NCBI GenBank assembly: GCA_006176705.1
Contig: QRFJ01000295.1
Span: forward strand, 1 to 64,000
From: Cocos nucifera
Lineage: Eukaryota; Streptophyta; Magnoliopsida; Arecales; Arecaceae
Length of the DNA stretch: 64,000 nt
Direction: 5' to 3'
The notes under the pieces were generated by a model, which was not told the origin of the DNA, ran no database searches, and saw only the letters and a list, made by a program, of their open reading frames with translations. Both the position numbers and the translations under genes were made by a program. Below, piece after piece: positions 34,476 to 46,100 of this stretch; within the stretch, counting starts at the first letter, position 1; each line of letters opens with the position of its first letter.

Positions 34476-34925
34476 AGATATCGAAACGTGTCATAGTCTA
34501 ACGGCTTCCACCACACTGAGCTCTTACTTTACGTCATTTGTTGAAGATCCAACGGTCAATAAATCCTGAAATCAAAATGGGGTAAAATTTCAAAAAAAAA
34601 AAAAAAAAACTCCCGCTCTTCTACATTCCTTCCTCCACTTACGATAAATTAACATTTATTGCCATCGATGTCTTGTCCTGATCTCTTTGCAGTTATGCTC
34701 ACCGCCTCAAGCTCCGAATGGAGCGTGTTCTGGTGTTCTTGCGCGCGAAGCAAATGAGAAACGACACCAGGGATGAATTAAACCCACCCATGGTGACCAG
34801 ACCAAGTCGCTTCCCATAAATACTCTACTCTTGTACCCGACTTCGTGCCAGCGGCCATGCCGCTCTCCCCGGCCGTCACTTCGTCTTCCTTCTTTAGCCT
34901 TCGCTCACTACGCTCTCACCCTTCG

Positions 34926-34978
34926 AAACCCTAACCCTAATCCTAGTCCTGGAAGACGAGAAGAAACCCTAACCCTAG
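34926..34978 (+). promoter_or_regulatory. paired telo-box motifs in the 5' leader of the Agenet gene
   Basis: AAACCCTAACCCTAA at 34926-34940 and AAACCCTAACCCTAG at 34964-34978 lie just upstream of the start codon at 35001. Telo-boxes are common in 5' regions of plant housekeeping and chromatin genes and are bound by TRB-type Myb factors. A weak TATA-like ATAAATA lies at 34816. Confidence 0.5.
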
Positions 34979-35000
34979 TGTACGACGAGAAGCGGCGGAG

Positions 35001-38000
35001 ATGGCAGCGGCGGGCTTTATGACGGGGGACGCGGTGGAGGTGAGCTCGGAGGACGACGGCTTCCGGGACGCGTGGTTCGAGGCCAAGGTGGCGCGCTACA
35101 TGCCCAAGCTCCACCGCTACACCGTCGTCTACGACAACATCATGGACGACGCCGACGAGTCCCGGCCGCTCCGGGAGACCGTCGACGGCCGCCTTGTCCG
35201 CCCCCGATACCCGTCCCGGCCGCCCGCCGGCGGTCGCTTTGTGCTCCACCAGCCCGTCGACGCCTTCTACAATGACGGGTGGTGGGTCGGGGTGGTGTCG
35301 CGGGTGGCGGAGAAGGGGCGGCAGCGGAGGTACTCCGTCGCCTTCCCTTCCACGCGGGAAGAGATGGAGTTCGCGGCGTCGGAGCTCCGGATTCATCTCG
35401 AGTGGGTCGATGGGGAATGGGTCCTACCCGAATTTCAGGTCTATTTGGGGGTTTCTTTTCCCGTCTTTTATTGCAATGGTGTCTCATTGGGGTGATTTTA
35501 AGATGGCATTCAGTCATCTCCTTGTGGGTTTTCTTGAAATATGGAATAGTAGTTTTTTTGGTCTCTCTATTTTACTCAACATTGGACTTAAATCAGCTTC
35601 TCGATGTGCTGTTTATGCTAAGTTTGCATCTATTCAAATAAAGGTAGTTGCATATATTGGGGTTGCTTGCTTGCAAAATTTGCCTCTTGGGTGTCAATTT
35701 AGTGTCTTGATGTATGTGGGCTTGACCAAAGTATAAGTTTAATATCCAAATAGTATCAATTGGATTTTGATAAAGTTTCATTGTAGGTTATCTTGAAATG
35801 TTTAATTTGCTATGTTTCTTTTCTTCTTAATCTTTCAGATTTTAGAGGATTTGTTAAATTTTTCTACGAACATGAAACAGCAAATTAGATATTTGGTTTT
35901 ATCATGTTTGGAACTTATAATGAAGCATCAACTTCACAACCTATTTTAAAATAGCGATAAGTTTTGCTTTTGTGGATCTTTTCTACTTTACAGTTGTTGC
36001 TGAAGGTTAATTGTTTGTGAGGAAATGTAGAGTTTTAAGATTTATTACTGCAATTTGTCATCTTGACATCCTTTCATGAATTGTATGTATGCATTAAAGA
36101 TGTATCTTTTAAAGGGTACGAAGAAGGAATTAGAGATACAGATATTCTTTTCTTCCTTTAAAAGAGAAATTTCTTGAGGCATTTTTAGGTTGCTTTAAAG
36201 TACTAATTCAGATGTTCTTACTTTACAGGAAACACCAGAAAAGATATATGAGACCGGCACACAAGTAGAAGTTGCCCGTGTGAAAGGAAATACCCCAATT
36301 GCTTGGTTATCTGCAGTTGTTGTTAAGGCAATCTGGAAGAGCAGTTTCTTGGTGGAGTATAAACACTTTATGAATCTTGATGACACAGAATTGCTGAGAG
36401 AAATTGTTGATGCAAAACACGTGAGGCCTTGCCCTCCTCATGCATCAAAGGTCAAATTCGATTTGCTTGATGAAGTTGAAGCATTCTATGGCAATGGATG
36501 GTTGCCAGGAGTGGTGGCTAAGATTCATACAAGGTCAAAATACAGAGTTAAGATTGCTCATTGGGGTGAAGAAAGAGAATTTAGTCATGCGGAGCTAAGG
36601 CTTCGTTATGACCTAGTTGATGGACAATGGGTCAAAGCTTCAGAGGTAGTAAAGATGCCTCAAATATGTCCTGGTTCTGTTTTTCTCATGTTGTGTTCAT
36701 TTTCATGTTTATGCCAGCAGTATTTTAACCCAAAAGTTTTCATACTTTGTTCCTAATATTTCTTAAACTGTCTGGCTTTGGCACATCTGAAATACAATTT
36801 ATATAACCCCAAAGGCTTGGATTATTTTTTTTGTCATTTTGGTTTCCAATGGGTTCAGAAACTCTGGCAAATGAAGGAAACCAGAATGGCACTACAGGGT
36901 AAAGATTTTGCTTTCTTTCATGGTTACATAATCCTTTCATGTGCATCTCATGTGCCTAGCGCTACTAAAGGATAATGTTGAATTTCGTGTCAATTTCCTA
37001 GCTTTAGTTCTGCAATACCATATGTATTATTACCTGATTTGACATAGGTTGTCTTTCTTAATGTATTAAGCTTCATTACTCTTTACATCAGTTGATAATG
37101 CAACTCATGTAGTTATTTTAAGCCTTAATTTGTTGCTTAATGCTAAAGAATTTCTCAGCAATTTTAGTAAATTGAAAAATTGCATGCCATTTTAGAATGT
37201 GTGCCTTTTACTTTGGGAAAGTTAGGCATATCATGATATTTTTCCTGCGAGAAGCCTAAAGATTCTTTCTTGAACATTGATACATTAACAAAACTAGTTT
37301 GATAGTACTTGATGATATATTGTTGAACTTTATTAAGTTCTTGGTTGACTTGTCTTCATGGTGGTCACGTGTTTCAAGAAAAGCTCACTGTATCTCAAAA
37401 GTTATGTGGATCCTGATCAGTTACCAGTAGGCCATGGTCACATCAAATTAATGTTGCTTGCAATTCAAATTTTGAAGTTTCATCCTTGTTCTCAACATTG
37501 AGTGATGGCAAGGTCAAAGCTTTCTATTAGTCATGCTCTTCTACTACACACTTAGAGAGCAGGAATATGAAAATTTTGAACTTTCAAAGACAGCTTAAGT
37601 TGACTCTCATCTTAAGTAGAGGCAACAAGAAAAGAGTTGCATAACATGATTCTTGAGGGTAGGGTGGTTGAAATCTCGAGATTCAACATTGAACTAAATA
37701 ATGCTGGAACAGAAGCAGAAGATAAGGCTATTCTGCTGTCTTTATATGGTCAGGTTGCAAAGGGGACTATATTGAAGACAGAAGGGCCATGGCTGATTGC
37801 ATATTTCCTCTATCAGCAGGTTGCATTCAGAGAATCACTTGCCACTTGTGAATAATTGTTTATTTATATATTTATTTAATTTGGTGCCAATTGGATTAAT
37901 GAAAGCACTTTCTGAAATGCCTACAATAACCACATTTTCATCAATGGAGCAATACTGTTAGGAGTTATGTAAAGAAATGGTTGTAAGTCTCATCATGATG

Positions 38001-39754
38001 TTTTTATTTTAATTGTGAAGATTCCTGGCAAGCTCAAAAATTGTTGATTCCCAAGATACTTTGGAAGATAGGTTGAAGACACTTAGCCTATTTGAAGGCT
38101 ATGGATTTAACAACTTACACAAGCTCTCTTGGTGGATTTGCAAAACATAAGTAGAAGCCAAGAGGAAGTTGTGGTCAGGACACCAGCATTCCAAGGGCTA
38201 ACTTTGGAGTTGTAGAATGTGAAAGATGGATCTCATGCAAAACCTCGAAGCAATTAATTAGGCCATCATGAATTTGGGGCAATACCTGAAGCTCTTGTAT
38301 GGAAGAAAAGCTTTGATAATAAAGCAAAGGAAAGATTATGATGATTAAATGAGTTTATGGAAAAATTAGATATTTGTTTTCTATTTGATGAACATGACTT
38401 TGAGCATGGCATTGCTTGTGCATGGTGAATTCATGTTGATGCATTTTTTACTCGAGCAAGAAACTCATGGTGGTTTACTTTTCCATATTATTATGATCTG
38501 AGGATCACAATGACTCTCAGATCTTGGTAGGGTTTTTTATTGGTCTGCATCACTTTTTTACCATGTTTTATTTGTAAATGACAGAATTGTCTGTTTTGTC
38601 AATATTTACCTCACAACTGCAGTTGCTGTTCAGTTGCAATTCTTAAACTATAGAAGAGTCCAACTACATTATTACCTTTTTATAGCTCTGTGTCATTGAA
38701 CCCAGTTTAAACTTTGCAGTGGTGTTATCTCATGCATATCAAATTCGGTGATCAAATGTATGATTCCAGTATTTTTATCGGCTGTTTATATAAACAGTTT
38801 GATGTATATTGAATGCAAAAGAATGGCAAGTGCATTATTGCTCTTTTCTAGGTTTGTGTAATTGAACCAAACTTAAACTCTGTGGTGGTGCTATTTTATG
38901 TATATCAAATGCAATGTCGAAATATATGATTTCATTATCATTATCACCTGGTTACATATACAATTAGATGCATATCAAAAGCAAAATGCTGTTCAGAGTC
39001 TGTCTGCCATCATGAATTTCACTATATTTCTTTGTACAATAGACCACAATGCACATCTGAGGCAAAAAAAGGAAAAGGAAAGAAAAGAAAAGAAGGTTAA
39101 AGGCATAGAAGACGTATTTGAATTTATAAATGCAAGCACATTTGGCACATATGAATTTGAGAACCCTGCACTATCTTTTATGCCTGGAGATTTTTAGACC
39201 TTGATCATGATGAAGGTATTTACTGATTTGTAATATTTCTTTATTTTATTTGAATAAAAGGTGGCAGATCCTTCTCCATGTCTTTTTTTTTTTTTTAATA
39301 AATACTCCATTGTTTGATTATTTATCTGAGATTTCAGAACAAATCAGACATGGAGTTGAGAGAAGGTACTATGGTAGAAGTTAGCAGTGATGATGAAGGT
39401 TTTCGTGGAGCTTGGTACGCTGCAACAATTGTCAAGTTAATTCAGAAGAAGAAGTTCCTTGTGGAGTACAAAAACCTTAAAACAGACGATGAAACAAAGC
39501 CTTTGACAGAAATTGTGGATTTTCAGCATATCAGACCCAGTCCTGAAACTTCTGTGATAAAACAGTTCAAATTGCTTGAAGAAGTTGATGCCTTCTACAA
39601 TGATGGATGGTGGGTAGGGGTGATCTCAAAGGTTCTGAAAGGTCAGAGATACATGGTTTACTTCAAGCCATGGAGTGAAGAGTTGGAATTTGGGCACAAA
39701 GAGTTGAGGCTTCACCATGACTGGATTGGTGGAAGATGGCTACGGTCTTCTGAG
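35001..39754 (+). CDS. six-Agenet-domain histone reader, ADCP1/AGDP1-like
   Basis: Three coding exons were located: 35001-35438, 36229-36645 and 39338-39754, all in phase 0 with GT-AG junctions, giving 424 residues before the last exon. Each exon encodes one tandem Agenet cassette. Exon 1: GDAVEVSSEDDGFRDAWFEA, then VDAFYNDGWWVGVVSRV. Exon 2: GTQVEVARVKGNTPIAWLSA, then VEAFYGNGWLPGVVAKI. Exon 3: GTMVEVSSDDEGFRGAWYAA, then VDAFYNDGWWVGVISKV. Agenet domains are Tudor-like modules that read histone tails. The six-domain plant protein ADCP1/AGDP1 binds H3K9 methylation and keeps heterochromatin silent, so a nuclear chromatin role is likely. DUF724 relatives share Agenet pairs but carry a further C-terminal domain, which I did not find. 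The final exon is not fixed: after SSE|GTATGG, a candidate acceptor at 45122 would add ALKL and stop; without splicing the frame stops at 39823. Exon 1 is very GC-rich, exons 2-3 are not. Confidence 0.85.
36646..39337 (+). other. intron 2 of the Agenet gene
   Basis: 2.7-kb intron between GAG|GTAGTA and TTTCAG|AAC. Holds short chance frames only and a tandem duplication at 38681-38988. Small unrecognised exons cannot be excluded, but the phase is continuous without them. Confidence 0.75.
38681..38988 (+). repeat. diverged tandem duplication, about 170-bp period
   Basis: Copies at about 38681-38819 and 38847-38988 share GTGT(C/A)ATTGAACC, TTAAACT, GTGGTG(T/C)TAT, ATATCAAAT and ATGATT, ending CAAAA. 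Within the Agenet gene intron 2. Confidence 0.6.
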
Positions 39755-42700
39755 GTATGGATGCTTTTGGCTAAGTTTTTAATTGTCATAGATGCCTTGC
39801 ATCAGACAATCTATTTAAGTTAGAAAATGTAACCAGCCACGAATGGTTGGCCTTTATATACAAATTAAAAAAGTGGTATCTGGCTTTCCACTTTCTTTCT
39901 GAGCCGTCCCAATCATAATTTATTGCCATGCATAAAGCTCATGGCATCTTTTTTTGATCGATAAGCATGCAATATGGATATGAGATATGCAATCCTTCTA
40001 TCATTCTTTTCTTAAAGAGGTGCTGTTTCTGTGGTTTAAGTATCGAGGATCCTGTGTGATCTCTGCCCAGAAGAGTTTGATGGTTGTTGAGGCCCTTAAG
40101 CACTATTTTTGGTACCTCATAGGGCTCTCTATATTTTCATCGATCAAAAGACTATTGCAGCGTTCGCCGTACTGCCCCATACCATCTAGTATGGGGCGTA
40201 CCTTACTATACTAGTACGCCAAACCATACCATACTGACGCAGACGTATTGTACCATATAATGTATCCTGTACCAACACTATAGTGGGATTTCACCAGTCT
40301 GAGGTTTGGTATCGAGATGGCAAATCTTGCTATTGCTTTATCAATTTAAATTGAATACATCTCAACTTGCAGTGTTAGCCTCTCTTGTATTCATTGTAAT
40401 TCTTGATTTTACAATGGTAAATGCAAGGCAGCTAACTGTTATGTGGCCCGACATTTTAACGCCCCATCATTTTGTGCTTTTTTAATAAATTAGGGATCTT
40501 TAAAAAAGAAATTGTTGCTTAACTTTTTATGCATTTTCTGTCCGTTTTTGTATTTATTACCTCATAAGTTAACTTTGAAGCTATCACTGAAATATTTTGG
40601 CCTAGAGATTAGTATATATCATTGGTATTGTTATGTAAGTAAAAATAGCAGAAATGTGGCTTCAACTGTAAAGTTTGATCTATACATTTTGTTACTGGTC
40701 ATCTGTCAAAATGATAAATATCTCAAATTTTAATCCTTATATTTGCTATCGCTGCCATTGTTTCTTTTTCTTTCAATTATCTTAACTCAGCTTATTAGGG
40801 AAAATAATATTTATTTGTGTGAAAAAATTCTTGACAGTATGTGTTGTCCAAGAAGGTTCGACCTTCTCCTCAACTATGTGCCCCATGGCCCAAACCAAGT
40901 TATATGGATTCCTTGCGCTAGTTGCATGTCAAGCAGTCACTGATTCAACTATGGTTATTTCAAGGAGGATCCTTTTTGGAATATATGTATTTCTGCCATT
41001 TATGTTTACCATTCTTATGAATATTGTGCAACAATTGTTAATCTGTTTATCCATTCTTATGACAATCATTGAGGGGAAGAGACTTGTTTACATTGAGATT
41101 AATTACCTGGGTGCTCAAAAGTCAGTCTAGATTTTAATGCATGAAAGACTCTAGGAGTTACTTTTTCGCATGTCTACTCTACATATCCACAAATCTTGAA
41201 ACGAAGTTATTCTTTTAAGCATATTATTTACAATCTTGAGATAAGTTAGCACTTCCAGTTGCATTACATTATTGGACACTAGCTGAACAAGCAACCTAGA
41301 TCATGGGGTTGTCTAACCTACCACACTCTATATTTTCCTTTTAGCTAACTCTAAGCACAACAAGTAACGGTGCATCTTTAAATTTGATGCTGATTCTGCT
41401 TCAGGTATCCTATGTTAAACATAGAAGCACTAGGCAGCTTGCCAACATGCTTCTTTTAAACAAATTTCTTCTAATTTTTCCAACAAACTCTTCCAAATAT
41501 GTTAGTACTATCAGTTGCATTGCTGTTGCTAATAAATGTTTCTAGGCATGTTGGATTTGTTAGTGAAAATCTGCAGCAAGATTTATTCCTTTGCCCAGTT
41601 GGTACGGAGACCTTCGATAAATTATACATAGCAGGGGAAGGGAGCGTTATCTTATACAGAGACATATGATTCTAGGTGCAGCTGAAATTTGTTTACAATA
41701 TCCTTTCTCTTGCAAAGATTGTCTTGGTATGCTTGTGAATGTTAATTGTTCGTGCTTTGGTATCACAGTCATGAATGAACTTAAGCAAGAAAACTCTTTG
41801 ATCTTTATTTGAAATTTGGATAGTCTCCTTTTCTCAATTTTTTGGGAGCAGATTTTAGAGCATAGTTGGTCCTAGCTTTGTGACTTCATGGTTCCAACCT
41901 GATTGTATCTTTAGCTACAAGTGTGAAATATATTATTCTTGATGGAGGATCGTTCTATGTGGTCATTTCTCACCTTTTTTTTTTTTACATGTTTAATTTT
42001 AATACACCTGCCTTGATGGTAAGTTGGAGACATATAAACAAAGTCTTTATTGGAAAGGGGGGAGGAGAAGGGGAGTACCAGGGGAGGTGAGAATTTGGTG
42101 GTTTGGGTTTTGGTCACAAACGAGGAATGGACCTTGGCTGAAATTAACCAAAGGTAGAATAGGCATTTTCTGTCCCTGATTAATTTAACCAAAGCCATTG
42201 GTAAATTGGAGTGATGGACTATTAACAAAAGGGGTTTCTGAAATATGTAAGGCTTTTTATTTGGCTCAATTTGTAAATAGGGATAAGGGAAGGTGTTACA
42301 CATAGCTGCAACGAAATCTTGGGTGTGATATGCAAACTGCACACATCCCCTCCTCCCCTCCACCCCCACACCGGCTAAAGAAAATATAAAACCTCAACTT
42401 ATCCAAACCAGTTATAATTGTTTTTGGAAAGAATAAATCTGTACTAGACCCATTTATTTTTTAAGTACACATGCCCAATGCATGAACTTCAGTTGTCTGT
42501 CTTATACCTTATTGGTGAGAAGGGAAAATCTAGGGTTGGGCATCCAACTAAATTGAGAAAGCAAAGATGAAAATCAACTAGAGAAAGGTAATAAATCCTA
42601 AAATACATTGTTTGTTCTCCTTTCCTCTTTGATATTTTTTTGTTATTTCTTATAATCTGAACTGCACGACCTTGTTGAAGATCGCAAGTCTAGACTAGCC

Positions 42701-45700
42701 CATGATCCACTGCACTAGTCCATTATTTAAGGGGCCGAGACTGTGTTCTAAGCACTTGTTCAACCCATGGTGACCCGTAGGGTCCCAGACCCAAACCTAA
42801 ACCTGAACTATTAATAATTGGGTTGGTCTAAAGGAAGATTTTAAGTATCGGTGCTGGTACCTATACTCATCAAACCAGTATAGATGTACTGAGTGTTGGA
42901 ATGCTAGACCATTTAGTGTGCCTAGTACCTGTTTCCTATTGGTCCTGCATATATAAGGGACATTACCAAGTGCTGGTTTCCTACAGCTCTAGTACGGTGC
43001 CTCTCTGTATAGACTATATATTTCAGCACTTGAAACCTTGACGTCAAGTCACCCAACTTGAAACATAAACTCCTTACCCAAATCCATTTATTTTGGGAAG
43101 GCTAAGGTGGGTTGGCAGTTTGAGGCTAAAAATTGCTGAACTTGAATACAATGGGTTCTAGTGGATATGGATTATTATTGTGTGCTTTGTCTACTAGTGA
43201 TAAGGCTCAAGTTTGTAGTTTTAATTGTGGAGTGATTTGTTTCATTTGCTGTCAAATGAATGTCAATGTCTATTGATTATTGCATCCTCACAGCTATTGA
43301 TGAGGGGTCCAGATTATCTGTATATTCAATGATACATTTGATTCCGCTTCCTTGAGGATCTATGTCAGTTGGTCTTTGTGATGCTTCTTTGAAGATTTCA
43401 AACTTGAGTGCCGTAGATTGCAACTAAATGCAAGCAACATGTCATGGTTCTAGCTTGGATGGTATGGATGCAGGTGCATATGACATCGGCTAATGTGTTC
43501 AATCCAAGCATGAGTTGACCTATGCAGCAGGGGGCATGTATAGTTTCAACTGTTGGCCCTTTTGATAGAAAAAGGGAAAAAAATGAAGGCTAAAACATGA
43601 TGGAGAAGAGTAACTCACCCTTTCAGGTGAGTTTTGAAAAGAGATTATCATTGGATTTTTTTTTGCTAATAAAGAAGAGATCGGAAGGGGAAATTAGTAG
43701 AGAAATTAATAGAGACGGAAAAGACTGGAAAATAGTAAAATTAGAATAATATTACTCCTAGGAATGACCACGTTTGGTGATTATGATCCTGATGCCAGGT
43801 TGAGCTATGTGGTTTGGATCACGTTAAGGATGAGATCGTGATATGGGGAAAATTCTCTGTCCCTAGTTTCCTACATGTTGTGTCATGTTTCCAGTTAATC
43901 CATGGCCTTTATACAATAGTTGTCTTGCAGGCTGCCACGTACCTTTTCTGAAAGCAACTCCTGTGAACCCTTTTTTTTATTTTTTTTTATTTTTTAACTT
44001 TTGCTCTTTATGGTATTCATGTGATCAATCATAAGATGAAGTATGGCCTTCAAAATTTTGTGTTCTTGATTATAACTAAATGAATTTAATGCCTTCAAAA
44101 GTTAAAGCATTTTCCCCTGCTGCATGTAACCTTCAGCCATGTTGAGACTGACTTCTTCGTGCATGCTTTTGTGAGCTTTTCACATTTCAATCTGATTTAC
44201 CTGCTAACTATGACTTTTATGGTTTCATTTGTACGCTCATTATTTAAGGGAAAGTTATCTGCTAGTGTCTGAAAGGAACCTTGATTTTTTTTTTTTTTTC
44301 AGTCTACAGACCATTTGAACTTTTTAAGTTTAGAAATTTCGAAGCATAAAATCACGTATTTTTTCTCAGAAGTATTTTAAATGGGGGAAAAAAAACCAAT
44401 TTGGATGTTAAATCCCTAGCAACAGAAGGAATTTGTAGGTATGCATCCATGCACCCTCAACATATGCACATTACTTGCAGTACCTATTTGAATATGTAAA
44501 CAACTTGCAATCAGAATGAGTTTTTGGTATAACCCTAAACGGTTGTTTAAATGTTATAACTAGAGATAACATTCATGTAGTATTGCTGTAGATATTGTAA
44601 GATGTATACAACTTGTCATTATTATTATTTCTTTTCCTTTTTTTTTTTTGAAGAAAAGGGTGTGGGCAAACCTCCTACCTTGGCTGGATTCAAAGCAGGT
44701 CATTTGATACTACTCCTAACAACTTTACCAACTTTACAAGTTAGCACCCACTATTGTCATCTCTTTTATGAGAACAACTTATCATGATATAAAATTAACT
44801 GCTAGCATACTCTTGTTGTACATACATTGCTTGTTTCAGTACGGATTCTTTAAAGTGTAACTTTGTGATTCAAAAAAAAAAAATTTTGAAGAGAAGGAAA
44901 TTAGATTGTTTTTTTGTATCTAAAGGATAAAATAAGTTTAAAAGGTCAAAAGACCTCAAAATAATTTATAGAAGAACCTCTAAATTATTTTCTCTAATTT
45001 TAGCTCTAATATAATTTAACAAGAAATGCAACATGTGAATCTTGTACTACTTCGGTCCTACTTTTAAATTTGTTTCCATATCCTCAAACTGATGCTCATG
45101 AGAATCTTGTAACTTTTGGCAGGCACTGAAGTTGTGACTCTAGAAGGTTATACCAAAGGATGCCTCATTTTTTGACTCCTGTAGTAATTTTGAGATTTTA
45201 GGGAAAGAAATTGCTGCACATGAAGGAAAGTTGTATAGGAGTTTATGCAGTGTGAATTACATGTTTCAATGAGGTTGGGGATACAGCAGTTGCGACATGC
45301 AGGCTGTGAAGCCACAGCAGATTGGCTGCAATCCTAAGCACAAGTACAAAATAGATATCATGGAGATTTTTCTTATTCCATCTAGTGGTCCTTCAGTGGG
45401 CTGGGTTTTAATTCTCCTCCAACTTCTTCAAAATATATATTCATATAATTTTGAGTTCCTCCATGTGATTTTTTTCTCTTCATAGGATTAACTGTAATAG
45501 TTTCAGTAGTTGTATGACTCTGCATGGTAGTTTGTTCATGGGACACTAAAAATGCTTGGTGTACCGGTTGGAAATATCTAAACAGGTGTGATTTGTCTCC
45601 ACTGAACTTTTATATTTTCATTTGGCTGGGATATCTTTGCTTTTTGCATGACTTCATTATCTGTTCTAGGGTGACAGAATGCTTTCAATTCGTCTTCGAT

Positions 45701-46100
45701 ATCTGTTCGGCAAAGCAGGGATTATTAATTTTATAGACCTTGCCCTACGTCAGAGACACGACATTTGGATTGTACTATGGTAGCGTTATGGCAAAATGTT
45801 CCGACTGGAGAGTTTAAAAGTAATGATGGTTCCTTTCTGGAAAAGTTCCAGTAATTTGGGGCTCTGGTTTCATTACAGGCACCTCTTCTGATCTCCCCTT
45901 GGCCTAGATTTAAGCACCTACTGATGGGAAGCTGATAGCAGGTTAAGATGGGATTGTAGAATTTGATGGATCTCCCATGTAATTTGAACAAATCCATGTG
46001 TGAGCAGCAGAGTTTGTTCCTCTACAGAGCATACTTCCTGTTTGTAATTGTTCCCAACCATGGTCGGAGACTGCAATAAAAGTGAAGGCAAATAAAAAGC
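39755..46100 (+). other. presumed long 3' intron and 3' UTR of the Agenet gene
   Basis: No further Agenet or DUF724 coding was found. Candidate last-exon acceptors: CTTGCAG|GCTGCC (about 43931), TTGGCAG|GCACTG (about 45122) and TGTTCTAG|GGTGAC (about 45671). Two AATAAA signals at 46076-46081 and 46092-46097 would end the transcript. The stretch also holds palindromic GTATGG/CCATAC repeats near 40174, an ATACTGG-type repetitive patch at 42840-43030 and several T-runs. The intron interpretation is inferred. Confidence 0.35.
40174..40219. repeat. nested palindromes
   Basis: GCCCCATAC (40174-40182) pairs perfectly with GTATGGGGC (40189-40197). A second pair, GCGTAC (40196-40201) and GTACGC (40214-40219), overlaps it. 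Followed by CCATACCATACTG-type repetitive sequence. Confidence 0.6.

Noticed and set aside
34831..35022. 63-codon frame overlapping the Agenet start codon, as a possible upstream ORF
   Set aside because: It begins with TTG, not ATG, and the product is low-complexity; the ATG at 35001 starts the conserved protein.
40819..41130. 103-codon hydrophobic frame in the presumed Agenet intron
   Set aside because: Starts without ATG context support, resembles no membrane family and lies in AT-rich intron-like DNA.
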